64,000 nt of DNA from Bettongia penicillata ogilbyi (taxonomy: Eukaryota; Chordata; Mammalia; Diprotodontia; Potoroidae), in assembly GCA_023548195.1 (NCBI GenBank), contig JAJHZJ010000699.1, positions 4,001,175-4,065,174 of the forward strand, given 5' to 3'. The notes under the pieces were generated by a model. It was not told the DNA's origin. It searched no databases and saw only the letters and a program-made list of their open reading frames with translations. This document shows, in pieces, positions 23,603-36,062 of the stretch (positions are counted from its first letter, which is position 1; each line of letters starts with the position of its first letter). The translations under genes and the position numbers were made by a program.

Positions 23603-24539
23603 ACAGGATAGCAAGACTTATTTAATGTCAGAAATAACCAGGGGCTCACATTATGAAAAATATCTTTATATTATATGATACTATTTTGGTGACATCATTA
23701 CTAAGTTAAATTCAACATGACTGAAGAAAACCCTCAGAGAGTTATATTTTCAGATCTGAAACTTGTTTTACCACAATTTCACTGTCATTTGAATTTGAAT
23801 AACCAGGCATTCTATATACATATAAGTATGTAAAAGTGACCAGAAAATTTTATGTTCCCCTAGAAGACAGAGTGGCTCTGAAACATCCATGAAATTGTTT
23901 GATTTATTCTGATGTGATGTCTTGAAAATATCTTGTATTTTTTCAAGTGTATGAACAATTATTCAGTGAAACAGTCATCCTAAGCAGTATATTCATTACA
24001 GAATTTTACAGGTCAACAGTAGCTCTTATATCCACGTCTATTTTCCAGACTTGATACTAATGTGTTTAGTACATTATGTACATTTAGTACAAATGAGTAC
24101 TTCTCATTTCCAACTATGTGATGAAACAAACAAACAGTTTCCAGATCTATTTCCAGAGAATGAGGCAATCATTTTGAGTTCCTAATGGAGTTTTGAAGAA
24201 TTTTTTTAAATTATTTTTTTTTACAGAATCAATCTTCTGCCTCATGTATGGCTCCTGACATTTCACACAAATAGACGGGATTGTCCTTTAGAGATTCTAC
24301 TGTTTAACCATTCTGGAAAAAATCATTGGCTTCCAAATTATGTAGAAGTCAGATTCCTACAATGTCAGAATCCTGCAAGAAATTCATTGATCCTTTGGAG
24401 GGAGAACAGATAGAGATTAGGCTCAGGCAACTCATCCTAATTTTAAAAATTTTTCTATTATATCAGCCCTAAGCCCAAGTCTCCCTAGGGTTCTGGAATA
24501 TGAATTTTAAGCTATAGGAGGAACCAGGAGGGAAAGAAT

Positions 24540-24620
24540 GTTTTCCTAAATCCTTACAGTGTCCAATGCAATGGTCACCCCTAATGGGCACTCAATAAAT
24601 ATGTTGACTGATTAATGATT
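24540..24620 (+). repeat. L2/MIR-type 3' end
   Basis: Ends in GGGCACTCAATAAATATGTT, TGACTGATTAATGATTG. Within the likely 3'UTR of MEGF10. Confidence 0.5.
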
Positions 24621-26206
24621 GAACCATTATGTAGATTCCACATCTTATGAACTTTGGAAACCTTTCAATGATGACACATTGTTTTATCCCAGGGAGTTCC
24701 TTCCTCATTAACACACCAGTGATGGATAAGAAAATCAAACAGAACATGGTTTTCTTGTATAATATTCTACATCCTAAAAAGCATCATCAAGGAGGGTTGG
24801 AAAATGTTATGAGCAAGTTCCATATTGCTATTATGTCGCTGATACAATAGCATAGCCCTCTGATATAAGTAAAATTTTTTCTCATTTTAATCATAGGATT
24901 CTCCCGAGGTGGGGGAGCTATACTAGAAAATCAGGTCACAGATTTATAGTTCTTTCTAAATTACCTCTGCTTAGAGGCCGGCATAAAGCTACTCTTCAAT
25001 GCCAACTGACATCCCTCTCCCTCTGAGAGAAATGTTTCCAGACTAAACAAAGAGTGAGTATCAAAAACACAAGAAACGTTAACATACGGTATTTCTTCAG
25101 TAATAATTCAGTCAACATACAACATAGTTTAAAATACACAATTAAAAATTTTTGTGGAAAAAACTGGTTACATATCAAGTTATTAGCCATGCAAAAGACC
25201 AGCTTAAGCATAGTTATCCTATATCAACTATCAATAACTTTTTCCTGACACATATGAACAGAGATCTTGCAGTCATTTCTAAGGAAAAGAACCCACTCTT
25301 TCTAATTATTCTGTATCATTAATGTTACAAAACTTAAACTTTTTCTTATGAGTTTACAGCATTCATCACATCCTGCTTCATTTCATGCACACATTTAATC
25401 CATTTGTCAAAAAATAAAATGATTCATTTACATATTTATGAAATAATTGCTGCTATGTTAAGGAATTTCTATTAGTGGAGCTTTGTATAAGCTTTGTGAC
25501 TAGAAGAGAATGTCATAATACTAAAATGTCCTTAGATTCAAGCATCTAAATATAAAACACCACTTCCTGGTGCATCTGTTAGGCTATTCTTTGTAATCTT
25601 TGCTATTAAAAACCATTCTAGATTGTGTATTCTGCAACCTAGTCTAGTTTCGTGCTTTTGTTCACTTTGCATTTGCATCTGGTAATTATTTGTAGACTGT
25701 CAGTTTCATGTTATCACGTACTTTTCCTGGAAAATTATAATCTTTCAATTCATGAGACCACTCCACAGAAATCTGGCCGCACAGCTAGATTCAGCAGGTC
25801 TGTTTTTTCTCTGGGTGTTTAGTGATTCAAATTACCTTTACAAACTGTTATTTGAAAGACTGCATAATTCCTGTGTGTAGCTCTACAGTGGGAAGGAGGA
25901 AACTGAAGACAGTGTGTTTTCTGTGTGAAGTTCACCTGCAAATGAGTAGTGCTTTTAGGTTGTGTGTTCCGACGTCCATGTACTTCTTGTGTAGCTAAGA
26001 GTAATAGTCACGGGCAAGAACGCTAGCATCCCCTCAGTCTGTCTGTCGTCTACCAAGCACCTTCAACAAGTATAGAATTGTAAGATTCTCGGTTAATATC
26101 TAGCATCTATCTACCACATTGATTAGCATCCAAATAAGGTGACAGATTATAAGGATGAGAATTAAAGTAGAGTTCTTAAAAATGTTCTTCCATATTCAAT
26201 AAAATA

Positions 26207-26428
<222 letters not shown>

Positions 26429-26664
26429 TCAAAAAAGGATAAAGCATTTCTTGAAAATGTGAAGGAAGGCTTTTTAATAAAATACGAAGTATAATTTTGA
26501 ATGCTAAATCTAACTTAATGAAACTATTTTGTCATTGTTGAGATGAAATGTTCATTGATTATCATAATTAACATTGCTGTGCAAGAGGATGATGCATTGA
26601 TGGATCAGAGATGTCAAGTGATTCACAACAAAATTAATAGCACATTAAACTGCTGCTTGAATCA

Positions 26665-27110
26665 TAGGATTATAGATTTAGAGATGGTAGAGAGCCTAGA
26701 GATTATCCCAGGGCATCTTAAACTTTTGCCACTTGTGACCCCATTTTTGTTTTGGCGAGGCATACACAGTGCAAAACTCCAAGCTGTATATTCAGAATCA
26801 AGGCTGAAGTGAAGTTGCACGATGCAACAGGGGCAAGTGTTGCTAGAAACATGTCAGACTTGTTACAAGTTTGATTTTGAATTAATTTGTGGTTGTTGCA
26901 GGTTCAGAAATCTTTTACTGTTGCCAAATTTTTTGGGACCCTGTGTAGGGTTTCTGCTCAGAGTTTAAGAAGCACTGAAGACCAATCCCCTCCGTTTAAT
27001 AGAGAAGGAAACTGAGGCTGAGAGAGGTGAAATTAACGTGACAAAACTGTAATTTAAAGCCAGGACTTCCAGCTTTTTCTGCACTGCATCAGGCTGCCCT
27101 GCCCCTCTAC
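26665..27110 (-). repeat. MIR-like SINE split by a hAT element
   Basis: The left part (GATGGTAGAGAGCCTAGAGA) and right part (CCCCTCCGTTTAATAGAGAA, GGAAACTGAGGCTGAG) form one SINE interrupted at 26,709-26,977. Confidence 0.5.
26709..26977. mobile_element. hAT/Charlie-type MITE with terminal inverted repeats
   Basis: The left end CAGGGCATCTTAAACTTTTG is matched at the right end in reverse complement by CAGTGCTTCTTAAACTCTG. This is the CAGxGxTTCTTAAACT terminus of hAT-Charlie elements. The 8-bp flanks (GATTATCC and AAGACCAA) are not identical, so the target duplication is lost or the edge is misjudged. It lies in the MEGF10 intron between exons K and L. Confidence 0.65.
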
Positions 27111-27479
27111 CCCAACCTTTCTAGTATACAGATATTCCAAAAATGACTCTTCTGGGAACAAAAACTCTTATAAAAAATGCGAAACTGTAATTAAAAAACA
27201 AAACACAACTCTCTAGTATCATGTTGTCTCAAAAACAATGTTCCAAATAAGCTGCGTGTATACACTTCACAAATAAAACTACAGATACAAATGTACAAAT
27301 TATACAAATGTACACAAGACAGTTTATATGTACTCTACATGGCTGAATATACTGACAAAACTGCTCTGTTAACAGAATGCACATTTCTTTCTCTTCTCTC
27401 TAGTCATTTCCCATCTCAAGTATTCCGAGCACTTCTTTCTTTTTCTCCCTATCCAAACCAGAGGTGTTACTAGTTATTT

Positions 27480-27790
27480 ACAGTAGCTTGAGCCAATATA
27501 ATAAAAATGACAGTACCTCCTTAAATTAATTTGCTTCATCAGTCCTGTATCAAACTCCCCAAAGAATATTTTATAGAGCTAGAAAAAAATAATAATGTTT
27601 ATACAGAGGAATAAAAGGTCAGGAATCTTAAGGGCAATCATGAAAAAAAGTGAGAAGGAAGGGGAGTCCATCAGTAAGAGATTGCAAACTGTATAACAAA
27701 GCAGTAATCATTAAAATAATTGATGCTGGTTAAAAAAAAAAGAGTAGTCTATTAGTGGGATAGAATGGGATGGCTATCAATGATTTGGGA
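27480..27790 (+). mobile_element. L1 ORF2 fragment
   Basis: GAGCCAATATAATAAAAATG and TTTATAGAGCTAGAAAAAAA match the copy at about 44,850-45,000. Sense on plus, antisense to MEGF10. Confidence 0.75.
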
Positions 27791-27945
27791 ATTGAGAAAA
27801 TGTCATTTTTTTCTTTAAAGGCATTGTATACCAGTTGACTGACTATACTGTGTATGGATTAGGGAAGATGAAATATTTTTAATATTTATTCATTAAGCGC
27901 TCTAGTTTATTTCCAAAATAACATGAAAGAATTTAATATTCATTA

Positions 27946-28221
<276 letters not shown>

Positions 28222-28439
28222 CTATAAGCAAGAAAGCTTTAAAGTGAAACGTATCCATTGGAGTTCCTGGATATTTGTTTCATCTCCTACTGATGACCTA
28301 CACCACAAATTTCAAGAAAGAATGAAGATTAATGAGTCAGATGATGAAAAGATTGTTCATCAATCAAAGGTATTTTTAAGTTAAGGCTGACATATCTATG
28401 CCTCCCCTCTTTATCCTCCAACCACTATAATGTAAGCAA

Positions 28440-28960
28440 ACTCATGGGTAAGGTTTTGTTTTATTTTGATCTTTAGGGTCTAGCACAAAGTAGGTGCTTA
28501 ATAAATGTTTGTTGAATTGTTTTCATCTAACTTCAGTTCACTATTATCTTTATGATAAAATAAATCTCCTATTTGGTATTTAAACTCCTTTATAATCTGG
28601 CTCCAACCTATCTTTCCACATTTGTTTTATATTATGCCTTTTCAGAGACTCTATATCCTAGCAAAGTAGGTTGACTTGATCTTCCTATTACATCACATTC
28701 CATCTCCCACCTCCATGCCTTTTCACCAGCTATTTCCAGTCAGTCAGTAAGCATTTATTAAGCACCTACTATGCCAGGTACTAGGGGATACTAAGAAAGT
28801 GCTCTCAATGAGCACGCAGTATAATGAAGGAGACACAACTTGCAAACAACCATTTATAAATGATACATATGGGATAAACTGGATAAATTCTCTATACTGG
28901 AAGACTTTCCTCTTCACCTGTCCAAATTAGTTTGCATTTATTGTACATACCCTACACATA
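28440..28960 (+). mobile_element. L2 fragments (sense, with an antisense L2 tail at 28,735-28,870)
   Basis: L2 3' end AAAGTAGGTGCTTAATAAAT (28,489); L2 ORF-derived text AAACTCCTTTATAATCTGGC (28,582); antisense tail AAGCATTTATTAAGCACCTA (28,750); then sense again. Nested or rearranged. Confidence 0.6.
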
Positions 28961-29050
28961 CATATGTATACATATGTGTGTGTATATATATATATGTATG
29001 TATAGATAGGTAGGTAGATAGATCTAGATATGTGTATCCATACAGTATAA
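28960..29050. repeat. TA/TG/TAGG compound microsatellite
   Basis: TATGTGTGTGTATATATATA followed by GTATGTATAGATAGGTAGG. In the MEGF10 intron between exons J and K. Confidence 0.85.
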
Positions 29051-30060
29051 AGACCTTTATGTGTATACGGCATACATATATGCTATTATAATCCATTTAC
29101 TATATGTAGTACCCTCTCTGGGCTCACTTCACCAACCACTATTCCAATTGATAGGTTGGATCAAACAGGGTGCTTGGCTACTACTCTGGTCCCTCACTAG
29201 GCTAGGCAGATGAGTCAACATCTGGGCTCTTCTCAGGATGCAGTCTCTATGGCCCTCTCTTGCTTAGTTTATTGTTGGACAATTATAGTCTTTTTCTATG
29301 TTCCACCACTGGCTACACTGGGTAAAAAATACTTCACTATCTTTAGGTGGAGTATTAAAATACTCTTTTCAGCTAGGGTGCCAGAGTGCCCTTTCATTTA
29401 GGGCAATGAACATTAGTTTAGGATTCTCAGAGACTTTTCTCTGACTTCCTCTGCTGGAAGGTAGTTTGTCACCTTCAGGGAATAGGTTTGAGAAGTCTAA
29501 TCTTTTTTTGTTCCAACTCTCCTTCTACACTCCAAAGCTCCTTCCCACCCACCCCCTCCGTAAGGCAAGGACTATTAGGTTCTAGTTCTATCAGTTCTCT
29601 GTCCCCCCTGGCCCTCCCATACCTTTTGAAATCTTACAAAGACAAATGGTGAGAAACAAAGTTACAGTCTGTGCTTTATGGACAAGTTCAAAGTCTCACT
29701 GGCCTTCTTTGTCCACAAATCTTTCATCTTCAGGTCATCCCCTTTACACTTCCTTGTTTTCCATCTTTAAGCCACCAGAGTATTTCAAGGTACCCCCTCC
29801 CTCCAATATACTTACTTATCTTGTATTTGTTCCCTCCCCCAGAAAGAAGACTTTGATGTTAGTAACTCTTTAGTGTATGTCTTAGTATCCCCAGTCTGCA
29901 CAAGGTACTGAATAAATGCTTTTTAAATTTAATTGACTATCATAAAGCTAGAATGTTTTTCCTTTGAATCTTCCACTAAGCTTTCATATTTGTATGTGGC
30001 AAATCTTTGCATCTGAATTTCATAATCTATATCTAAAAATCATAAATATTTCACAATAAC
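29051..30060 (+). other. MEGF10 intron, L2 3' end at 29,870-29,935, otherwise unassigned
   Basis: AGTATCCCCAGTCTGCACAA, GGTACTGAATAAATGC marks an L2 end. The pyrimidine-rich part before it (29,410-29,860) is probably more L2, but too decayed to call. Confidence 0.4.
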
Positions 30061-30064
30061 AAGA

Positions 30065-30235
30065 CCTTAGATGTCATTAGTACAGCCTCTCCATTTTACA
30101 GAGAAGGAAATATCCCCAGAGAGAAGTGATTGTCCCAAAGTCACATCCTTAGTTACTGACAGTAGAAGCTAGGATCCAGGTCTCCAGTTTCCTAGTTTCA
30201 TGTTCTTTCCATTATACTATACTGCCTCATGATAC
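30065..30235 (-). repeat. MIR-like SINE, antisense
   Basis: CCATTTTACAGAGAAGGAAA, CCCAAAGTCACATCCTTAG, GCTAGGATCCAGGTC: reverse of a CORE-SINE/MIR core and head. Confidence 0.6.
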
Positions 30236-30649
30236 TGTTTCCTGTCTACTTTAGGAAGGATAGCTGCAATATGTATATGTAATATTTTTCAATTCTAGTC
30301 CAAAATAGGGATAATAAGAATAATAGGTCTTGATAGTATTTTCTCATAATTATTTCCTCATGGGTATCATGGCATAATAGATAGAAAGTTAGACTTAGAG
30401 CCAGGCAGACCTCTTTATTTCCCTCAGGGTTATATTCCTTTGGACTTCTCCATAATGCTCCCTGGAACCTCATTCTCCGGCAAGATCAAATCAGCCTTGG
30501 GACTCATACCTCATCAGTATTTTCTGCTCCTCTGATTAACTGGGCAGAGTGATGAGATACTCCCCCAAACTCCATTTATGGAGGGGTTTAGGCTAGCTGT
30601 ATTTTCATTTCCCACCAGGTTGCTCTCTTAAGGTCTTTTCCAACATATT

Positions 30650-30905
30650 CTCTCAACTCTCTTTTGTGTGTTATCTTCCCTTACTGGACTGGAAATTTCT
30701 TGAAGGCAACTTTCTTTTTCCGATTTGCATTTCCAGTACTCAGCACAGTATCTTTCATTTAGGAGGTGCTTAATACATTTTTAGTGACAGAGTGGATCAA
30801 TTCCCACAGCTGAAACAGATTAGCTACATGACCAAAGGCAAGTCACTTAAGTTCTCAGTGCCCAAGCAAATTTCCAAGATAATAAATTGTACTTGAGTTG
30901 CCAAT
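30650..30905 (+). repeat. L2 3' end followed by MIR core
   Basis: TTCTTGAAGGCAACTTTC, GCATTTCCAGTACTCAGCAC, GGAGGTGCTTAATAC (L2), then GACCAAAGGCAAGTCACTTA (MIR). Confidence 0.6.
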
Positions 30906-31219
30906 CTGCTTTCATGAAGAAATTTCCATATCGCAGTTCTCTACATGGATAAAATCATAGGGGCTGACCACATATAAACAAAAATTCATTTATAATAAAT
31001 TCCATTAAATTTTTATGAATATTTATCAAATATCCTCAAAGACATAAAGTTACTTAAAATAACTACTGAGGGCAATAGGAAGATGGTACGGATTTTGCTG
31101 TTGCCAAGTTAGGATTTTGCTATTGCTAAAGGAAATATATTGTTACTTAAGTCCCATTACCAAATCTTGTTGCTGTGAATTTAAATTCTTTGTCCTTTCC
31201 TCCCTATTCACCTCTCAAT

Positions 31220-31485
31220 CTGGGCTGCTGATACAGTGCATAGAGCATTGATCCTACAGTCAGAAGACCTGAGTTAAAATCTGAACTCAGATATTTACTA
31301 GCTATGTGACCCTAGGCAAGTTATTTAATCTGTTTGCCTCAATTTCCTCATCTATAAAATGGGGATAATAATCTCCTAGGGTTTTTAGGATCAAATGTGA
31401 TAATAATTCTGAAGTTCTTAGTACTGCCTGACCAGTACTAGTAAGTGCTAAATAAATGTTAGCTATTATTATGTGGCCATATCAC
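31220..31485 (+). repeat. THER1/MIR-type CORE-SINE, near full length
   Basis: ACAGTGCATAGAGCATTGAT, AGTCAGAAGACCTGAG, TAGCTATGTGACCCTAGGCA, CATCTATAAAATGGGGATAA, and 3' end AAATAAATGTTAGCTATTAT. Confidence 0.85.
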
Positions 31486-31739
31486 TTGTTTACTTTTGCT
31501 CTCTATCACTAATTTTCTCTCTTTTATTATGTTTCCTCGTCATGCTATAATTTTTGCTGTGAAATTATAATCAATAATGCTACTCTATCATCTTTCTGGG
31601 GTCTTCCAGTTATCTAATGTCCAGCCCTCCAAATAATAACGTTTACTTGAATTCATTCCCTCTATATTGGTCAATATTACTTTTCTTCTGTTCTCTTAAT
31701 ACTTCCCACACTCCTACTTCTCCAAATAACCTCTTAGCA

Positions 31740-31850
31740 TATTTATTTTCTCATTTGTAAATAAGGGGGAGGGCTGGATAATTTTTGAGATTCTTTCTAT
31801 TGCTAATATTCTAAGATGATGATTCAATCCTGTCAGCTTAGAGCAAATTT
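31740..31850 (+). repeat. SINE 3' fragment
   Basis: TTTCTCATTTGTAAATAAGG, then a decayed core end. Confidence 0.4.
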
Positions 31851-32103
31851 CCTTTGGCTATTCAACAAGTTACCTCAACCCATGGATAAAATCCCCATTC
31901 TACTTCCATGAAAGACATGAAATGGGGGAGGGGAGGTAGGAGGGGCAGAGCCAAGACAGCTCTCCCCTCATAGCCCATAAAATACCTGTAAAAAATGACT
32001 CTAAACAAATTCTAAAGCAGCATAAGCCACAAAACAACAAAGTGAAAGAGATTTCCAGTCCAAGAAAGACATGAAAAAAATATTTCTTGAAATATAAACC
32101 TAC

Positions 32104-32148
32104 CTTTTAAGGATTTCCTCATGTATTCTCTATCAAGTCCAAAAGCAC
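32104..32148 (-). CDS. MEGF10: MEGF10 exon J: 45-nt micro-exon
   Basis: 45 nt (15 codons), phase 1-1; acceptor GAATTACAG, donor G|GTAGGT. It codes GAFGLDREYMRKSLK, the counterpart of human GAFGLDRSYMGKSLK. It is too short for ORF searches but is fixed by both splice sites and by the phases of its neighbours. Skipping it would keep the frame, so an in-frame alternative isoform is possible (inference). Confidence 0.93.
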
Positions 32149-32429
32149 CTGTAATTCAGAAGGGAGAGAAAAGGTGAGAATAAGCAGAATCCATGCTAGA
32201 GCTCGATCTACCGAATCCAACAGTTTGGGTCAGTAGGTCAATGAGAACCCTGACATATACACTAGGAATTTAATGGATGTTGTGGGAGTTTCTCACCTCA
32301 CTTCCTTGAGAGCCTAAAGAGAAATTCACATACTCTTAAGTTCTGCAAAATGAGGGATGAAAAGAAAAGAATTTATTACTACACTAAGACTGCTCCAGCT
32401 AGGAGCAACCTCAGTGTTTTAGAGTATAT

Positions 32430-32562
32430 TGGGGTGGGGAAGCTGTGGCATCGAGGCCACATGTGGCCTGGAGGGCATATTCAGTCAAAGGGCCACACCT
32501 GAAGACCTAGAGAGTCACATGTGGCTCTGAGGCTGCAGGTTCCCTACCCCTGGTATAGATTT
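32430..32562. mobile_element. Short hAT-type MITE with inverted ends
   Basis: Left GGGGTGGGGAAGCTGTGGC and GAGGCCACATGTGGCC are mirrored at the right by CACATGTGGCTCTGAGG and GGTTCCCTACCCCTGG. About 130 bp; consistent with the CAGGGGTGGGGAAC hAT terminus. Target duplication not clear. In the MEGF10 intron between exons I and J. Confidence 0.65.
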
Positions 32563-32927
32563 CAGTAGTTTTGACCTTTTTCATTCACTTACTGGAAACA
32601 GAGCAGAAGTCCTAGTATTTGCAATGCAATTGCAGTTACCAAGAGACCTTTTAGCATATCTTTCACCCAATGGAAAGTATTTGAATACCAACCCCAGGTA
32701 CCCCAGATAAATAGTTAAATAGCTTAATTGTGTTGTCTTTTTCAAAGTAAGGTTTAATATGCCATTAAAAATTAAAGCTTTAATATATTTTATCCATCTA
32801 CATGTATATTTTTAACATTTCCCCTTTGAAGGTATATTTTAACCTCATATCTTAGTATCTTAGGAAGATGAGTCAAGAAGTCTGACACTGGAAAAAAAAA
32901 TGACTGAACAGCAAGCACATGGTGAAG

Positions 32928-33470
32928 GACAGCTAGGTGGTGCAGTGTGTGTGTTCGTCCTTTGTTGCCAAAGAAAACCATGCCATCAGAGAAATGATGA
33001 CATGACTTGCACTTGACTTTGATTTGACTGAGGGAGGGCTGTGCAGGTCACCAGCCTCACTTCTCCTCCAGAGCCATCTGAATCTAGTGACCAGATATTC
33101 ATCAGGATGACTGGAGATGACCCAGGATGAGGCAATTGGGGTTAAGTGACTTGCCCAAGATCACAGAGCTAGTGAGTGTCAAGTGTCTGAGGTGAGATTT
33201 GAACTCAGGTCCTCCTGACTCGGTGCAATGAGTAGAGCACTGGGCTTGGAATCAGGGAGATTCATCTTCCTGAGTTAAAATTTGCCCTCAGAACTTACTA
33301 GCTATGTGATGCTGGGCAAGTCACTTAACCCTGTTTGCCTCCATTGCTCATCTATAAAATGAACTGGAAAAGGAAATGGTAAAACCACTCCAGTATCTTG
33401 ACCAAGAAAAACCCCAAATGGGGTCATGAGAGTCAGACATGACTGAAATGACCAAAAAACAGCCACATAA
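32928..33470 (+). repeat. Mar1-type CORE-SINE, interrupted
   Basis: Starts GACAGCTAGGTGGTGCAG (32,928), is broken by a minus-strand SINE, then resumes GGTGCAATGAGTAGAGCACT at 33,222. It ends with CCACTCCAGTATCTTGACC and GGGGTCATGAGAGTCAGACA, the RTE/BovB-type tail. Confidence 0.88.
32946..33221 (-). repeat. Marsupial SINE (WSINE1-like), copy 2, nested
   Basis: Same body as copies 1 and 3 (AACCATGCCATCAGAGAAAT, GTGCAGGTCACCAGCC on plus). Its tRNA-like head is missing about 50 bp relative to them (5' truncation). GGTGCAGT/GGTGCAAT on the two sides looks like the target duplication within the host SINE. Confidence 0.85.
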
Positions 33471-34845
33471 GACTAAATACAAATAGTACAGCTTATAAAT
33501 AAAAAATACATATTTTCTCCACACTATTCTGTGAATAATTTTCCTCATTAATCAAACCTAATACAATCCACATTTTCAAACTGCTCAATTTTAAAGCTTG
33601 TTATACTTTTCCACAAAACACCACAATCTTTGAAATCAAATTTGGAAAACATGAAAAATTTCAAAACTAATTCTGAGGAAGAAATAAGAAGTTGTCTAAG
33701 TTTTGACAGACCTGGAAGGCTTCCTCTTCTCCTCTTTCCTCAGTGAGGTCTAAAACTTTTCATACAATACTATTCTAGGTTAAATCTTGGCTTTTTTTCT
33801 TGTGGTCCATGCTGGAAATTCTGATAGCTCGCAAAAAGGAGACCCTTGTATTGTCCCTATTCAGTTGAAAAACCACTAGTTCTATGTTCCAGCTGTTTGG
33901 AAATCAAATTTGACTTAACATTGTAAAATGTTTCTACTTTCAGGAGGATCCTTATGCATTTCTCATGGTTTTTTTTAATTGAACTTCAAGTCTAATCTAT
34001 GTCAGTGCAAATTATCGCAAATTTCCTTTTGGTTCTCTGTCTGTCTGTCTGTCCCTCTCTGACTAATTCAGACTTTTTAAAAGAATTTTTTTTAGTATTT
34101 CACTTTTGTTTTTATTTTAATTATCAATTTCTTAATTCTGACCTTCCCACTCCCAAATCATGGTCCAAATGGTCTTCAGAGTGGATTTCACTTACTCTAC
34201 TGAATCTGTTTTGCAAATTAGCACAATTTTCATATGCAACTCATTGTAAAACTTTGGATTTTTTTGCTGATCAGAGCTGAAATTTCAAGGTTTACAGTTC
34301 CTCATTTTGCCAATTCAATTCCAAATTGATATCTTAACTTAGGAAATTGCAAATTCATGGTCTATTTTAATTCCTTTTAGATGAATTCCCTAAGGCAATT
34401 ACATTCTACTACATCATTCATAAAAGATCACAGTAGTCTGCTCTTAAAGTCAAAAATTTGCATTTTCCCAAATTACTTGTGATTTTGATTCAAACAAATC
34501 TCTTTTTTTTTCCAAAGCTGGAGAAAAAAGTTAATGCCTGTGCTAGGCTGCTCTTAAAGACCAGATAAGGCACTGAAACGTCAAACTGCAAAATTGCTTG
34601 CTGTTTTTCCAAACCCTTTGCTTTCGGAATCATTGGCTTCGAGTCCAATACTCTTATCTGCCATGCCACATGGCCACATCTCATCCCATTAGAAGCTGTT
34701 TACCTACAAACTTTTCTTGTTTCTTTACTATTCTGAAAGATCCCTTGAATTAGTTTTTCTATCTTTTTATTTTTTACCATTTTGGCCCTCTGGATTTACA
34801 ACTGTGTCCTAGAGCACAAAGAAGGGCAATGCCAATATTCAAATT
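33471..34845. other. MEGF10 intron, nothing recognised
   Basis: AT-rich with a short TCTG simple run near 34,038. No exon, RNA gene or clear repeat. Confidence 0.4.
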
Positions 34846-36062
34846 AGTAAACACATGCTGCATGAACACTTCAGCAAGGTTATGCTTAAGCTTCTGCAAG
34901 TGAGGTTTCAGAAATATGTGAACCAAGAATTTTCAGAAGGGTAGGCTGGTTTTCAAAGAGGCAGAGGAACTACAGACCAAACTGTTTGAGACTGTGGAAA
35001 AAGCAAGTAAGTTCCAGAAAAATGTCTACTTTTGTATCTTGACTACACTAAAGCCTTTGAACTTGTAGATCACAAAAAATGGGGCAAGTCATCAAAGAGA
35101 TGGGAGTAGTTGATCATCATATTTGTCTCCTGAGGAACCTATATGGGCCAAGAAACAATGGTTAGAACTGCACATGGAACAACTGACTGGTTTAAGGTTA
35201 GAAAAGGAGTAGCACAGGGCTGTCTATTGTCACCTTATTTATTTAACAGAATATCCAGAATACATTATGCTAAAGGCCAGGCTGTACAAATAAAAAACTG
35301 GAATTAGGGTTGTCAGGAGAAATGGCAACAATTTCAGACATGCAGATGATACCACTCTGATAGGAGAAACTTAAAAGAAATTAAGAGCCTTGGAGAGTGA
35401 AAGAGGAAAATATAAAATCTGGCTTGAAGTTTAACATAAAAAACAAGAACTAAGATATTGGCAACTGGTTTCATCACTTCCTGGCAAACAGAGGGAGAAG
35501 AAATGGAAGTAGTGTCAGATTTTATATTTTTGGGCTTAAACATCACTGCAGATGGTGACTGCAATCATGAAATTAATTGCCCTTTGGAAAGAAACCTATG
35601 GTAAATCTGAACAGCATGCTATAAAGCAGAGACGTCACCTTGCCAGCAAAGGTCCACAGCCTTTCCAGTAGCAATGTATGGCTGTGAGAGTTCCGCTATA
35701 TAGAAAGTTGAGTTCTGCAGAATTGACGGTTTTGAACTGCAGCCCTAGAGAAGACTTTTGAGAGTCTCTTGGACAACAAGAACAGTTAATACTTAAATTA
35801 ATTCAAGCTATTCAGTGGAATAGAAGCTGAAGCATAAAACTTTGGTCACATAATGAAAAGATAGGAAAAGACCCCGATGTTGGCAAAGAATAAAGACAAA
35901 CAGAGAAGGTGACAGCAGAGGAAGAGATGGATAGAGTCGTGGAGACAATGAACATGAACTTGGACAGACTTTGAGAGATAGTGGAGGACAGAAGGGCCTG
36001 GAGTGTTATGGTCCATGGGGTCATGAAAAGTCAGACATGATTGAATGATTGGACAACACAAA
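34846..36062 (+). mobile_element. RTE/BovB-clade LINE, 5'-truncated relic
   Basis: The reverse-transcriptase region is recognisable in broken frames. ACACTAAAGCCTTTGAAC (35,046) corresponds to the YTKAFD-type motif, GGAGTAGCACAGGGCTG (35,208) to VxQGC, and GCAGATGATACCACTC (35,342) to ADDT. Near the 3' end, GTATGGCTGTGAGAG (MYGCES) and the terminal GGGGTCATGAAAAGTCAGAC. Stops and shifts abound. Same strand bias as the L1s (antisense to MEGF10). Confidence 0.82.

Larger units (their letters stand above)
22142..26206 (-). other. MEGF10: MEGF10 3'UTR (probable extent)
   Basis: This is the sequence after the MEGF10 stop codon. Candidate AATAAA signals on the minus strand (TTTATT on plus) lie at 23903-23908, 22368-22373 and 22142-22147. 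The two distal sites would give a ~3.8-4.1 kb 3'UTR, close to the human length as I remember it. The interval is AT-rich, has no coding exon, and carries three old repeat pieces: a hAT fragment near 23.5 kb, and LINE/SINE tails near 22.9 kb and 24.6 kb. The real cleavage site cannot be picked from sequence alone. Confidence 0.45.
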
